Origin: Rosistilla carotiformis
GTDB lineage: Bacteria; Planctomycetota; Planctomycetia; Pirellulales; Pirellulaceae
NCBI RefSeq assembly: GCF_007753095.1
Contig: NZ_CP036348.1
Span: 6,983,411-7,047,410 of the forward strand
DNA: 64,000 nt
Direction: 5' to 3'
Position 1 is the stretch's first letter; every line of letters begins with the position of its first letter. The notes beneath the pieces were generated by a model, which worked only from the letters and a program-made list of their open reading frames with translations, was not told where the DNA came from and made no database searches. Shown in pieces: positions 55,477 to 63,954 of the stretch. A program made the position numbers and the translations under genes.

Positions 55477-57255
55477 ATGAATCGCATGCAACTCTCCTTC
55501 TCAAACCGCATTGTCGTCGCGGTCGCTTTGGCTCTCGTAGCTCCCGCCTGCGGTGCCGCTGAACCATCGATCCGCGAACTGAACCGCTTCGCCGCCGCCG
55601 AAGCCCATCAGGCCGTCGCCGTCGACGCGACTTCTTATTACGCGATCTCCAGCCGATCGATCGGTCGCTATGAAAAACAAACCAACAAACCGATCGGCAA
55701 CTGGACCGCACCCGCCGATTCGAAGATCCAGCATCTGAACAGCGGTCTCGTCTACGACGGGCGTCTGTATTGTGCCCACTCCAACTGGCCCGCCTCGCCG
55801 CTGAAGAACACGCTTGAAATCTTTGACGCCGCGACGCTGAAACCTTTGGAGAGCAAGGCGTTTCCCGAAAGCGAAGGAGCGATCAACTGGATCGATCGCC
55901 AACACGACGCGTGGTGGATCGTGTTTGCGTTTTACGGCGAAGAGGTCAGCCGGACTCAGCTGGTTCGATACGACGACAACTGGAAACCGACAGGCCACTG
56001 GAGTTTCCCGGAACCGGTCGTTCAGCGTTTTCTGCCCAACAGCAACTCCGGCGGCAGCTTTGGTCCCAACGGCGAGCTGTACGTGACCGGGCACGATCGC
56101 GGCGAACTGTACGTCTTGGAGGTTCCTGAGGCCGACGGCGAATTGATCTATGTCAACACGCTGACCGCGCCGCTCGCGGGGCAGGGCATCGCATGGGACC
56201 GCAGCGACGTCGGCTCGCTGTACGGGATCGTCCGTCGCAACAAAGAAGTCGTTGCGATGCAGATGTCCAACACCGAAGAGTTCACGAAATTGAAGCGTCC
56301 GGTGGAGTGGGTTCGCAATAAGAACAATCCCGTGATACCGCCGCGGGGCGAAGGATTTGATGCCACGCGTTGCATGAACCCATGGGTCGTCCGCAGCGGC
56401 GACAACTATCGCGTCTTCTACGCCGGCAGGGACAAGGCGGGGACGCACACGCTCGGAATGGCGACGTCGGCAATTGGCAACCTCGCCGATTGGGAGCGGA
56501 CCGGTCCGCTGTTCGGCTCCGGCGCCCCCGGTTCGTTCGACGCCAAGTGGTGCGTGCTGCCACATGCTGTCAAATTTGGCGACGCGCAATGGCATCTGTA
56601 TTACACCGGGAACGCCGGGCGTGGCGTAGGGCTGAGCGCCTTCCCGGGACTTGGTCTGGCGACCAGCAGCGATGGAATCAACTGGACGCGCAGCGATCGC
56701 CCGCCGGTTCTAGCTCCCAGCGGAGAATACGGCACTCCCGACGCGATCGGGATCGCTGGCGGATCGTTGATCGCGGTCGATCAACCCGACGGGTCGAAGC
56801 AGTGGTGGTTCTACTACACCGGCTGTCCAACAACCGGCAAAGCGCATGCGCTCAACCAGCAGAAGACGATCTGCCTGGCGATTTCCGACGACGGCATCCA
56901 TTGGCAAAAGCGTGGCGCCGTGATGCTCCGCAACCCCGAACGCGACTACGAAAACATCGCCGTCGCCGGTCCGGTCGTGATGCGGGATGACGACGGCATG
57001 TTCCGCATGTGGTATTCGGCGATCGGCACGCGATGGGGCTTTTATTCGATCGCGTACGCCGAATCGGACGATGGCATCTACTGGCGCCGCGGAGCAGAAT
57101 CGGACGACAACCTGCAACTCACTCCCAACGGTTCAGGCTGGGAAAAACAGATGGTCGAATACCCAACCGTGATCCGCGAAGGAGACCATCTGCGGATGTT
57201 CTATTGCGGCAACGGCTACGGCACCACCGGAATCGGAACCGCTGTCTCGAAGTAG
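55477..57255 (+). CDS. Secreted beta-propeller protein (GH43/GH32/GH130-like fold)
   Basis: A 592-residue secreted protein. Start at ATG 55477 (55486 is possible) gives a clean signal peptide ending near PACGAAEP; the frame continues 114 nt upstream but that part looks non-coding. The first 250 residues look like a six-bladed-type propeller with GGSFGPNGELYVTGHDRGEL. The second half has repeated blades of the five-bladed glycosidase type: MNPWVVRSGDNYRVFYAG, WHLYYTGNAGRG, WWFYYTGCPTTG, FRMWYSAIGTRW and LRMFYCGNGYG. These are typical for GH43/GH62/GH32/GH130 relatives, but I cannot identify the catalytic acids, so enzymatic activity is unproven. Probably degrades or binds a polysaccharide outside the cytoplasm. 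Confidence 0.78.
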   Translation: MNRMQLSFSNRIVVAVALALVAPACGAAEPSIRELNRFAAAEAHQAVAVDATSYYAISSRSIGRYEKQTNKPIGNWTAPADSKIQHLNSGLVYDGRLYCAHSNWPASPLKNTLEIFDAATLKPLESKAFPESEGAINWIDRQHDAWWIVFAFYGEEVSRTQLVRYDDNWKPTGHWSFPEPVVQRFLPNSNSGGSFGPNGELYVTGHDRGELYVLEVPEADGELIYVNTLTAPLAGQGIAWDRSDVGSLYGIVRRNKEVVAMQMSNTEEFTKLKRPVEWVRNKNNPVIPPRGEGFDATRCMNPWVVRSGDNYRVFYAGRDKAGTHTLGMATSAIGNLADWERTGPLFGSGAPGSFDAKWCVLPHAVKFGDAQWHLYYTGNAGRGVGLSAFPGLGLATSSDGINWTRSDRPPVLAPSGEYGTPDAIGIAGGSLIAVDQPDGSKQWWFYYTGCPTTGKAHALNQQKTICLAISDDGIHWQKRGAVMLRNPERDYENIAVAGPVVMRDDDGMFRMWYSAIGTRWGFYSIAYAESDDGIYWRRGAESDDNLQLTPNGSGWEKQMVEYPTVIREGDHLRMFYCGNGYGTTGIGTAVSK

Positions 57256-57310
57256 CCTTTGGGTAGTCGGGAGAGTGGTAGGGCTGAGCCGTGTTTCAAT
57301 TTGAGCTACC

Positions 57311-57336
57311 AGCTGGCACGCAATAGCGTGCCAGCT
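57311..57336 (+). terminator. Perfect 11-bp hairpin
   Basis: AGCTGGCACGC, loop AATA, GCGTGCCAGCT: a perfect palindromic stem about 55 nt after the stop of the beta-propeller gene. No T-run follows, so it may be a REP-like element or a weak terminator. The rest of 57256-57539 holds only the ribosome site of the next small gene. Confidence 0.5.
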
Positions 57337-57539
57337 AATTCACTTGAGGACAAGCACTTAATTGCCCTGGCCCGACGCGCTTCATATCGCTGCGGTTGCA
57401 CATCATCGGATACAATACTTGTTGACGTGACACTGTCGGCACATTGCGAATGCACGAATCCTGTCCCGCATTTACGCTGTGTTCAATGATCTTTCGATCC
57501 CGTCTCCCGTGATATGCACACCGGAGGAGATGCTAGGAA

Positions 57540-57764
57540 ATGATTCAGAAATCGAAAACGACTGACACAACCGTCGACGACATCCATCGGACTCGTCGAG
57601 AAATTTCTGAAAGCTTTGCCGGCGATCTTCACGCAATCGTTGAAGATGCACGACAACGCCAAGCCACATCGGGACGCCCTCTCTGGCAACCTCCCGCGAA
57701 CGACCAACCAAACGACAGTCGCATCGAAACGAAGGTCTCGGACACCGACAATCGAACAACCTGA
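57540..57764 (+). CDS. Small antitoxin-like protein (orphan)
   Basis: A 74-residue hydrophilic protein with strong ribosome-binding sequence (GGAGGAG 11 nt before the ATG, and AGGAA directly before it). The product carries VDDIHRTRREISESFAGDL and a following DARQRQATSGRPLW segment. This pattern resembles small planctomycete and cyanobacterial proteins (V-x-x-I-H/V-x-x-x-R-E-I-x-x-x-F) that often occur next to PIN-domain toxins and act as antitoxin-like partners (remembered resemblance only). No PIN or other toxin gene is adjacent: downstream is the converging MntR-like gene 25 nt away. So this is an orphan or the toxin has been lost. Confidence 0.65.
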   Translation: MIQKSKTTDTTVDDIHRTRREISESFAGDLHAIVEDARQRQATSGRPLWQPPANDQPNDSRIETKVSDTDNRTT

Positions 57765-57789
57765 ATCCAAGTTGTCGGATGCGCCCGAA

Positions 57790-58197
57790 TTATTCGGGCC
57801 AGCCTTTGGTCAGGACGCGTTTCATCGCAGCCAGCGTTTCTTTGCTGACATGGTGCTCGATCCCCTCGGTGTCCGCGGCGGCCGTCTGCTCGCTGACTCC
57901 CAATCGCCGCAGAAACGCCTCGACAATCTCGTGCCGTTTTCGCGATTGCGTCGCCAATCGCCTCCCTTTGACTGTCAATTCGATCGGTTGATACGGCTCG
58001 GTCTCGACCAATCCGTCCCGCTGCAAACGCCCGATCGTATTGTTGACCGTAGCGTGTGTGACAGCAAATTGATTGACCAAATCGACGGCGCGACAGACCC
58101 CACGCTGGGCGATCGCGTCGGCAATCGCTTCGACATAGTCCTCCGCAACCTCGCTAGCGTGGTCGGATCGAGTGCGTTGATGCGTCTTGGAGGGCAA
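57790..58197 (-). CDS. DtxR/MntR family metal-dependent transcriptional regulator
   Basis: A 135-residue regulator. The N-terminal winged helix-turn-helix spans about 15-75 (EDYVEAIADAIAQRGVCRAV, then FAVTHATVNNTIGRLQRDGL and TVKGRRLATQ). The dimerisation/metal-binding region has DTEGIEHHVS, the family metal-ligand signature, with Asp/Glu and His ligands. There is no SH3-like domain, as in MntR rather than DtxR. Such proteins repress metal-uptake genes when Mn or Fe is bound. The start codon is TTG 58197. It reads away from the DUF1559 gene; the intergenic region between them contains three TTAG-N6-CTAA sites that may be its operators. No metal transporter gene lies in the window. Confidence 0.88.
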   Translation of the reverse strand: MPSKTHQRTRSDHASEVAEDYVEAIADAIAQRGVCRAVDLVNQFAVTHATVNNTIGRLQRDGLVETEPYQPIELTVKGRRLATQSRKRHEIVEAFLRRLGVSEQTAAADTEGIEHHVSKETLAAMKRVLTKGWPE

Positions 58198-58340
58198 ACC
58201 AGGATCCCTTAAAGGTGCGGATGCGGCGCCGGTTCCGCCGTCAGTCGTCAGTAATTCCCGGCTCGCGGGGGACCCTGGATTCTATCAATTTTGAATTTTC
58301 GACTGAACCCCCTTGATCTTGCCCCACGCGCCGCACTAGT

Positions 58341-58432
58341 TTAGCACCACCTAAGTTAGCCCGCACTAACTCGAGACTGACACAACGAAGAGCCTGCTTC
58401 TTTTATTTGCATGCAAACTTAGCCTGCACTAA
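58341..58432. promoter_or_regulatory. Three TTAG-N6-CTAA operator-like sites (DtxR/MntR type)
   Basis: Three 14-bp palindromic sites with identical half-sites: 58341-58354 (TTAGCACCACCTAA), 58356-58369 (TTAGCCCGCACTAA) and 58419-58432 (TTAGCCTGCACTAA). They lie in the divergent region between the MntR-like gene and the DUF1559 gene, about 40-130 nt before the latter. Sites 1 and 2 are 15 bp apart, and sites 2 and 3 are 63 bp apart (six helical turns). The half-sites recall the DtxR/IdeR operator type TTAGGNNNNNNCCTAA, shortened by one base in each arm. Their binding by the adjacent regulator is inference. Confidence 0.6.
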
Positions 58433-58471
58433 CTCTGCAAATTCAATCAACCACAACCGAAGGGTCATTTC

Positions 58472-59596
58472 ATGCGAGTCGAACGTTTTCTCATTCGCAA
58501 AGACTTTCAAACCGCCTGCAAAAAATGGTCTCGCCGACGAGGGTTTACGCTAGTCGAACTGCTTGTGGTGATCGCGATTATTGGTTTGTTAGTGGGTCTG
58601 TTGCTGCCAGCCGTCCAGGCGGCTCGCGAGACGGCGCGGCGGATGTCGTGCAGCAATCAACTGAAGCAAATTGGACTGGCAACGCACAACTACCACTCCA
58701 CCTTCGGACGGTTCCCATCAGGCTACGTCTCTTATCCGACAAGGAACGGTTCCGCACCCGCTTCGGTTCTGATCGATCCGCTGACCTGGGACGCCGGTCC
58801 CGGTTGGGGTTGGTCGACGGGTTTGCTGCCGTTTGTCGAAGCAAGCACGTTGATCGATAGCATGCGGATCGATCAACCGATCTGGTCGGCGGCAAATCGA
58901 CAAGCGATTGCAACCACGCTGCCGTTGTTCTTGTGCCCCAGCGCTACCGGCGGCGACGGTCCGTTCGATGTTCAGGGCGCGTCGGGCAATCCATTGACCA
59001 TCGGCGGCGGGACGGTTCGTGTCGGACGCAGCCACTACGTCGCAAGCCACGGTCAAGAGAGTTGTTGGGGCGAGTGTGGATCGGCGGCGACGGGAGAGAT
59101 CTTTACCAACATCTACACGTCGACGACGACGATTGTGGCGATCGATGGTGATGCGGGGCGAGTGGCCGACGGGCCGTTCTTTCGGAATTCCAAAACGCGT
59201 TTCCGCGACGTGACCGATGGGACCACGAACACCATTTTTTTTGGTGAGCACAGTTCGGCACTGAGCGACAAAACGTGGGTGGGCGTCGTGCCCGGTGCTT
59301 ACACACATCCACAATTCTCTTCGCCCGAAAACGGTCCCGACGCTGCGGCGACGCTGACATTGGTCCACGCCGGGCCCTCAGGCGGCGAACTGGATATCAC
59401 CGGCAGCCCGATCATTCACCCTGTCAACTTCCCCACCTATCACGTCGGTCAGATGTATTCGCAGCATCCCGGCGGCGGGATGGTTTGCATGGGAGATGGA
59501 AGCGTTCGCTTTATCAGCGAATACGTCGATCTGTTCCTGTGGGCGGAACTGTCGAGTATGAACGAAGGCGAAGTCATCGCTGGGGAGTCGCTGTGA
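58472..59596 (+). CDS. DUF1559 prepilin-type N-terminal cleavage/methylation domain protein
   Basis: A 374-residue planctomycete hallmark protein. N-terminal type IV prepilin-like signal: a basic leader (about 20 residues), RRGFTLVELLVVIAIIGLL and a hydrophobic helix, followed by the DUF1559 domain (ARRMSCSNQLKQIGLATHNY, then FPSGY). Prepilin peptidase should cleave after the Gly. C-terminal H-x-G-x-G-type motifs include YSQHPGGGMVCMGDGSVRF, conserved in the family. The start at 58472 has GAAGGG upstream. It is downstream of three MntR-type operator-like sites and overlaps the next gene by 1 nt. Function of DUF1559 proteins is not established; cell-surface location is likely. Confidence 0.95.
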   Translation: MRVERFLIRKDFQTACKKWSRRRGFTLVELLVVIAIIGLLVGLLLPAVQAARETARRMSCSNQLKQIGLATHNYHSTFGRFPSGYVSYPTRNGSAPASVLIDPLTWDAGPGWGWSTGLLPFVEASTLIDSMRIDQPIWSAANRQAIATTLPLFLCPSATGGDGPFDVQGASGNPLTIGGGTVRVGRSHYVASHGQESCWGECGSAATGEIFTNIYTSTTTIVAIDGDAGRVADGPFFRNSKTRFRDVTDGTTNTIFFGEHSSALSDKTWVGVVPGAYTHPQFSSPENGPDAAATLTLVHAGPSGGELDITGSPIIHPVNFPTYHVGQMYSQHPGGGMVCMGDGSVRFISEYVDLFLWAELSSMNEGEVIAGESL

Positions 59597-59937
59597 TGGG
59601 AACTTCGAAATCGGAAACATCGCTTCCGCGGCTCGGCTTGGGAATGGTTGCGGTTGCCATGGTTGCCGCGGGGCTGTGGTGGTGGATGCGGCCGCCGGCA
59701 CCGCTCAGCGAAAACGGATACGACCTGACGATCGCCCTCTATCGCGTTTGCAACCAACGCAGCGACGAGGGGCTGGAGCGAATCGAGCAGCTGTTGGACG
59801 AAAGCCGAGCGGCGACGGCGGCAGTCGATCCATCGCACGGGATCGTCGCGGCGATCGTTGCAAAAGCGAAAGCAGGGGACTGGGAAGCGGCAGCCAGAGC
59901 GTCGCGACAGGCGTTGGAAGACCAAGTCAAACGCTGA
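59596..59937 (+). CDS. Small single-pass membrane protein coupled to DUF1559 gene
   Basis: A 113-residue protein. ATG at 59596-59598 shares its A with the TGA of the DUF1559 gene (TGATG), so translation is coupled. One transmembrane helix lies at about 14-30 (LGMVAVAMVAAGLWWW), with a short cytoplasmic N-terminus and an 80-residue outer domain. The outer domain is helical and carries two repeats reminiscent of a TPR-like fold (ALYRVCNQRSDEGLERIEQL, then AAIVAKAKAGDWEAAARASR). Not recognised as a named family. Co-translation suggests it works with the prepilin-like protein, perhaps in anchoring or assembly. Confidence 0.8.
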   Translation: MGTSKSETSLPRLGLGMVAVAMVAAGLWWWMRPPAPLSENGYDLTIALYRVCNQRSDEGLERIEQLLDESRAATAAVDPSHGIVAAIVAKAKAGDWEAAARASRQALEDQVKR

Positions 59938-59968
59938 GTATCGGCCGGCGCTGCCGTTATGTTCGGCG

Positions 59969-60006
59969 CGATCGCTGCGATCGGTGCAGTCTCATCGCAG
60001 CGATCG
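59969..60006 (+). terminator. Perfect 13-bp inverted repeat after the DUF1559 unit
   Basis: CGATCGCTGCGAT at 59969-59981 and ATCGCAGCGATCG at 59994-60006 pair perfectly around a 12-nt loop, 31 nt after the stop of the small membrane protein. There is no T-run. It is a candidate terminator or regulatory hairpin. The rest of the 304-nt gap 59938-60241 shows no gene. Confidence 0.5.
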
Positions 60007-60241
60007 GCCGATCGGAACGGTTGGGCAAATTCAAACCGCCGCGGTCGGCTGACGGCGGATTTGTGATCTACGTTTACTAGGCGTGCCCGATCCATCGATG
60101 CGATCGCATGCGGCTTCAAACGCTTCTGAAAATTGCCCGTAGATCGTGCCCGGTGATGGGCTGACAGCGGGTAATGAACGCGCCGCTTTCTCGTCGCGAC
60201 GAAGCCTCCACTCACAACTCAAGACGCTGGTAAGCCGACGA

Positions 60242-61339
60242 ATGAATCTACGGATTGTCAAAAGCGAAGCGGATTTCATGCAACTGCGTGGGGCCTGGGA
60301 CGCGTTGGATCCCGCACCGATGCAGAGCTTCGCCTGGAACTTCGCATGGTGGCAAAGCTTCAGCCGCTACAACGCGCTACGGATCTATTGCTACGAAGAT
60401 CAAGGCTCCGTCGTCGGAATCGCGCCGTTTTATTTCGACCGTCGCCTTGGCCAACGCGCTTTGAAGTTCCTCGGCAGCGGGATCACATGCAGCGATTACG
60501 CGCAATTGATCGTCGCCGACGAACACCGCCAAGATTTCATTTCGGCGATCGCCGAAGACGTCCGTCAGTCGCGGTTCATCCGGATGGTCGAACTCGACGG
60601 CGTCCTCGCCGATCCCTCCCGAAACCCCGACCTCAAGATCGTCGACCGATTGGGAACGCCCTTCTGGCGATACGACCGCGACGTCGAATCGTCTTGGGTA
60701 TTGGATCTGCCCGATTCGTGGGACCAATTTGTAAAGAACTCGGCTTCCAATTTGCGCCGCAAGATTCGCAAAGCCGAACGCCGCATCGACAGCGGGCAGG
60801 TTCAGATCCGTTCGACCCGCAACGACCTACCTATCGAATCGGCATTTGCGACGCTGGTCCGCCTGCACCTGGAACGAACCGATGCCAAGGGGTTGCAGTC
60901 GGCGTTTTGCAATCCGGAGTACGTCCGCTTCCTGCATGCCGCCGCAACCGATTTGATCCCTCAGGGCAAAGCCGAAATCATCACCGCAGGCTACGAAGAC
61001 AAACCGATCGCCGTCCATTTGAATTTGCACGGCGCAAGTGGTCCGCAATTGTATCAGTCTGGCGCATCGCGTGATGCGATGGAACTGGAGCCTGGGCATT
61101 TGCTGTTCACCTACGCGATTCGCCGAACGATCGATGAAGGGATTGCCGAGTTCGACTTCCTGCGCGGCGACGAACCGTACAAAAAGTTCTGGGGCGCTCG
61201 GCCTATTCCCTTGGCAACCGTGAGGTGTGTGTCGAAGAGCCTGCTCACAACCGCTGGGCACAAGTTGGCACTCGGAGCTCGACGACTAAAAGGCGACCTA
61301 CGCAGCTTCCAATGGCGTGGGTTGGGAGTCGCTCGATGA
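60242..61339 (+). CDS. GNAT / FemAB-like acyltransferase (BioF2-type) 1
   Basis: A 365-residue protein of the GNAT/BioF2-like (CelD/BcsL-type) superfamily. Start at ATG 60242; the frame is open about 96 nt upstream but that part is not coding-like. Recognised pattern: FAWNFAWWQSFSRYNALRIY and VVGIAPFYFDRR at the N-terminal GNAT half, the NSASNLRRKIRKAERRI segment that marks the family linker, and EPGHLLFTYAIRRTIDEGIA plus FDFLRGDEPYKKFWGA at the C-terminal half. Relatives transfer acyl or aminoacyl groups; CelD/BcsL-type members occur in exopolysaccharide loci. Its stop overlaps the next start (ATGA). Substrate unknown. Confidence 0.85.
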   Translation: MNLRIVKSEADFMQLRGAWDALDPAPMQSFAWNFAWWQSFSRYNALRIYCYEDQGSVVGIAPFYFDRRLGQRALKFLGSGITCSDYAQLIVADEHRQDFISAIAEDVRQSRFIRMVELDGVLADPSRNPDLKIVDRLGTPFWRYDRDVESSWVLDLPDSWDQFVKNSASNLRRKIRKAERRIDSGQVQIRSTRNDLPIESAFATLVRLHLERTDAKGLQSAFCNPEYVRFLHAAATDLIPQGKAEIITAGYEDKPIAVHLNLHGASGPQLYQSGASRDAMELEPGHLLFTYAIRRTIDEGIAEFDFLRGDEPYKKFWGARPIPLATVRCVSKSLLTTAGHKLALGARRLKGDLRSFQWRGLGVAR

Positions 61340-62556
61340 TCCAAAAGCTGTCCATGTCACTGCTGGAACCGACGGCTTCAAAGCCCAAAATCGGGCAAAA
61401 ACATTACCGCGTGGCGGAGGTCGATCTGCCACAACTCGACTTCCGCGGCCGAATCGTTCGCGACCTCGAAGAACTCGAATCGATCGCCGATCGCTGGCAG
61501 CGATTGATGGAAACCGCGATCCAGCCGAATCTATTCTTCGATCCCGATTTTCTGATCCCCGCGCTGCGGCATCTGAACGATCGCGATGCGGCGGTGCTGG
61601 TGATCGAAGCGCCGCGGCGCATGCATCCCGAAGGCGAACCGGTCCTGTGCGCCCTGATGCCACTGGTCGCGAAACGAATCTACGGCCTGCCATTATCGGG
61701 TCGCGAAATCTGGAAACACGATCAGTGCTTCGATTGCACTCCGCTGTTACGCCGCGATTGCGACGCCGAAGCCTGGCGGTTTGCACTCGAATATTTGGCG
61801 ACCGAGCAGGGCGTGCAATTGCTGAGCATGGACACGGTCAGCGGTCAGGATCGATTTGCGAATCTGATCACCGATCATTTTCATGCCGCATCGATGACCG
61901 TCTTCCACCGCGACGCCTTCACGCGAGCCTGCTTCTTGCCGGCCCCCGATGCAGAAACGTACCTGAATGCTCAAGTCTCCAAGAGTACGCGGAAGGGAAC
62001 GCAGCGATTGAGTCGCAAGTTGGCCGAGCGGGGAGAACTGACAACGCGGTGTGCGGAGGAAGACGACCACGCGACGTGGATCGAAGAATACATCGCCTTG
62101 GAAGCAGCCGGTTGGAAGGGACGCCAAGGGACCGCGTTTGCCAGCAGCGAACGCGGTCTTGGATTCTTCCGCGAGATGGCGACGCGCATGCTGAGCAAAC
62201 GCAAGATGCAGATCCTGAAGGTTTCGCAAGACGAGCGTCCGATCAGCATGATGTGCGATCTAACGACATCCGGACGCGGGGCGCACTTCAAAACCACTTT
62301 CGACGAAACGCTACACGAATATTCTCCCGGCTTGATCGCCGAACTGGAGAACATCCCGATCATGCACGACCGCGGATTGGAGATCGTCGATTCGTGCGCC
62401 GATCCCGACCACTCGATGATCAACCGCGTCTGGCCCGACCGGATCCGATTTCAAAGTCTCGTCGTAGCATTGGGCGGCAAGCTGTCGAACATCGCCGCAG
62501 CCAGCCTACCGATGCTCCAGCTGGTCCATCACTCCATTACAAAGAAGGGAAAATAA
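61336..62556 (+). CDS. GNAT / FemAB-like acyltransferase (BioF2-type) 2
   Basis: A 406-residue second member of the same superfamily, translationally coupled to the first through ATGA. N-terminal half: FRGRIVRDLEELESIADRW, FFDPDFLIPALRHLND. Family linker: SKSTRKGTQRLSRKLAERG. C-terminal half: EYIALEAAGWKGRQGTAF and TTFDETLHEYSPGLIAELE, with DHSMINRVWPDR near the end, which corresponds to the FDFLRGDEPYK block of protein 1. The two proteins are paralogs with different lengths. In the family, FemAB members add amino acids to peptidoglycan precursors and CelD/BcsL members are linked to surface polysaccharides; which applies here is not known. Confidence 0.84.
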   Translation: MIQKLSMSLLEPTASKPKIGQKHYRVAEVDLPQLDFRGRIVRDLEELESIADRWQRLMETAIQPNLFFDPDFLIPALRHLNDRDAAVLVIEAPRRMHPEGEPVLCALMPLVAKRIYGLPLSGREIWKHDQCFDCTPLLRRDCDAEAWRFALEYLATEQGVQLLSMDTVSGQDRFANLITDHFHAASMTVFHRDAFTRACFLPAPDAETYLNAQVSKSTRKGTQRLSRKLAERGELTTRCAEEDDHATWIEEYIALEAAGWKGRQGTAFASSERGLGFFREMATRMLSKRKMQILKVSQDERPISMMCDLTTSGRGAHFKTTFDETLHEYSPGLIAELENIPIMHDRGLEIVDSCADPDHSMINRVWPDRIRFQSLVVALGGKLSNIAAASLPMLQLVHHSITKKGK

Positions 62557-62558
62557 CG

Positions 62559-63449
62559 ATGTTGCAACCACTCCCCACCGCGCTCAGCCAAGACCATCTG
62601 TGCGACCTGGACCAGCAGAAGTTCATCGACGATTTCAATCGCCGTCCGTTTAAGATCGGGCATCAATTGAACGATCATCCGTTGTTCGCATTGGAATCGT
62701 TGATCGCATTGTCGAAAGACCTGCCAGCCGACCGCGTCGAATACAACGCTGGCAACCTGCCGGTATCACAAGACCCGACATCGACGCCGAAAAACGGGCT
62801 GTCGGTGGAAGAGACGATCCAACGGATCCAGCAGTGCCAATCTTGGTTGGTGCTAAAAAACGTTGAACTGAACAACGAATATGGCGACCTGTTGGATCAA
62901 TGCCTCGACCAGGTCAAACCGCTGGCAGCGTTGGTATCCGAAGGGATGACGCACAAGCAGGGCTTCATCTTCATTTCGTCTCCCGGTTCGGTGACTCCAT
63001 TCCATATCGATCCGGAGAATAACTTTCTTCTGCAGATCCGCGGCACGAAGAAGGTCTGGATGTTCGGGCAGAACGATCGCGAAGTCCTCCCCGAAACGCA
63101 GGTCGAAGACTTCTTCTCCGGCGCTCACCGGAACATGCAGTTCGAAGAACGGTTCCGCGAGCGTGGCCAGCAGTTCGATCTGTCGCCCGGCGAGGGTTTG
63201 CACTTCCCCGTCGTTGCGCCGCATTACGTCGAAAATGGCCCCGAGGTCTCGGTCTCGTTCAGCATCACCTTCCAGACCCAAGACTCCTCGGATCGGCAAA
63301 CCCTTCATCGCTTCAACCGCCACTTGCGACGGATCGGTTTGACGCCGTCGAACGTCGGTGAGCGTCCCGGTCGCGACAACGCAAAATTGACGATGTTGCG
63401 GACGCTGCGGAAGGTGAAGAACATCGTGCGCCGTCCCGCCGACGCGTAA
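62559..63449 (+). CDS. Cupin-like / JmjC-type Fe(II)-dependent oxygenase
   Basis: A 296-residue protein of the cupin_8/JmjC-like superfamily. Metal facial triad is visible: His149 and Asp151 in PFHIDPENNFLLQIRG, and His222 in APHYVENGP. The core TKKVWMFGQND between them supports the beta-helix fold. Such enzymes are Fe(II)/2-oxoglutarate-dependent hydroxylases or demethylases; 2-oxoglutarate binding by a Lys/Arg is not located with confidence. It starts 2 nt after the stop of the second acyltransferase, so it is the third gene of the operon. The target may be the product or protein acted on by the two acyltransferases (inference). Confidence 0.88.
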   Translation: MLQPLPTALSQDHLCDLDQQKFIDDFNRRPFKIGHQLNDHPLFALESLIALSKDLPADRVEYNAGNLPVSQDPTSTPKNGLSVEETIQRIQQCQSWLVLKNVELNNEYGDLLDQCLDQVKPLAALVSEGMTHKQGFIFISSPGSVTPFHIDPENNFLLQIRGTKKVWMFGQNDREVLPETQVEDFFSGAHRNMQFEERFRERGQQFDLSPGEGLHFPVVAPHYVENGPEVSVSFSITFQTQDSSDRQTLHRFNRHLRRIGLTPSNVGERPGRDNAKLTMLRTLRKVKNIVRRPADA

Positions 63450-63954
63450 TAACCGTCGGGCCATTGGCCCTTTGAGGGGCGAGTTGTGTGTCGGGCCGCC
63501 GTTACCCAGGCCTTCTGCCTGGGCTATGCAAATTGTTGGACCTTCGGCCCGCGGGATCCAGGAGAAACCCGGCGTCCCAACCCCTGCTCCGGCCAACCGT
63601 TTGTTAATTCGAACGCCGGCCCCGACGGGGGCGCACGTCGATCTGCGATCCCTTCGGGAGCGTCGCGCGCCGTGGTATCGTGTTCCGGAGGTGCGCCGCT
63701 GCGCGTCGACCTCCGGCTACCACCTGAGATCCCTGCGGGATCCCTTTGGCAATCGCGGACTCGGTCGCACCGCCATCGACCGCCGGGCCGTTGGCCCTTT
63801 GGGTGTATTTGCGCGCCTTCTTTTCACCCAGGCCTTCTGCCTGGGCCATGCAAATTGCTGGACCTTCGGCCCGCGATGGGAGCCGAAATCCCATTCGCAG
63901 GCCTGGAGCCTGGGTTACAAAACCTTGCTGGGCCGTTCAGCCCGCCAACACGCG
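63450..63954. repeat. Tandem family B intergenic repeat units
   Basis: Two composite units share a 49-nt core differing at 2 positions: 63504-63552 and 63826-63874. Each is preceded by GGGCC(A/G)TTGGCCCTTTG (near 63458 and 63785). The core contains CCTGGGC(T/C)ATGCAAAT and CCTTCGGCCCG, matching the arm of the element at 54632-54819. A degenerate third unit runs from about 63897 to 63945. Other palindromic GC-rich fragments fill the stretch 63560-63780. No gene is supportable here. Confidence 0.75.

Noticed and set aside
61317-63449. 710-codon frame that would fuse an N-terminal part to the cupin-like enzyme
   Set aside because: Its first 415 codons are the +1 shadow of the second acyltransferase gene. 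The cupin gene has its own ATG at 62559, 2 nt after the previous stop.
63450-63954. Repeat tail as a CRISPR array
   Set aside because: The units are palindromic composite elements separated by about 320 nt, not short direct repeats with uniform unique spacers, and there are no cas genes.
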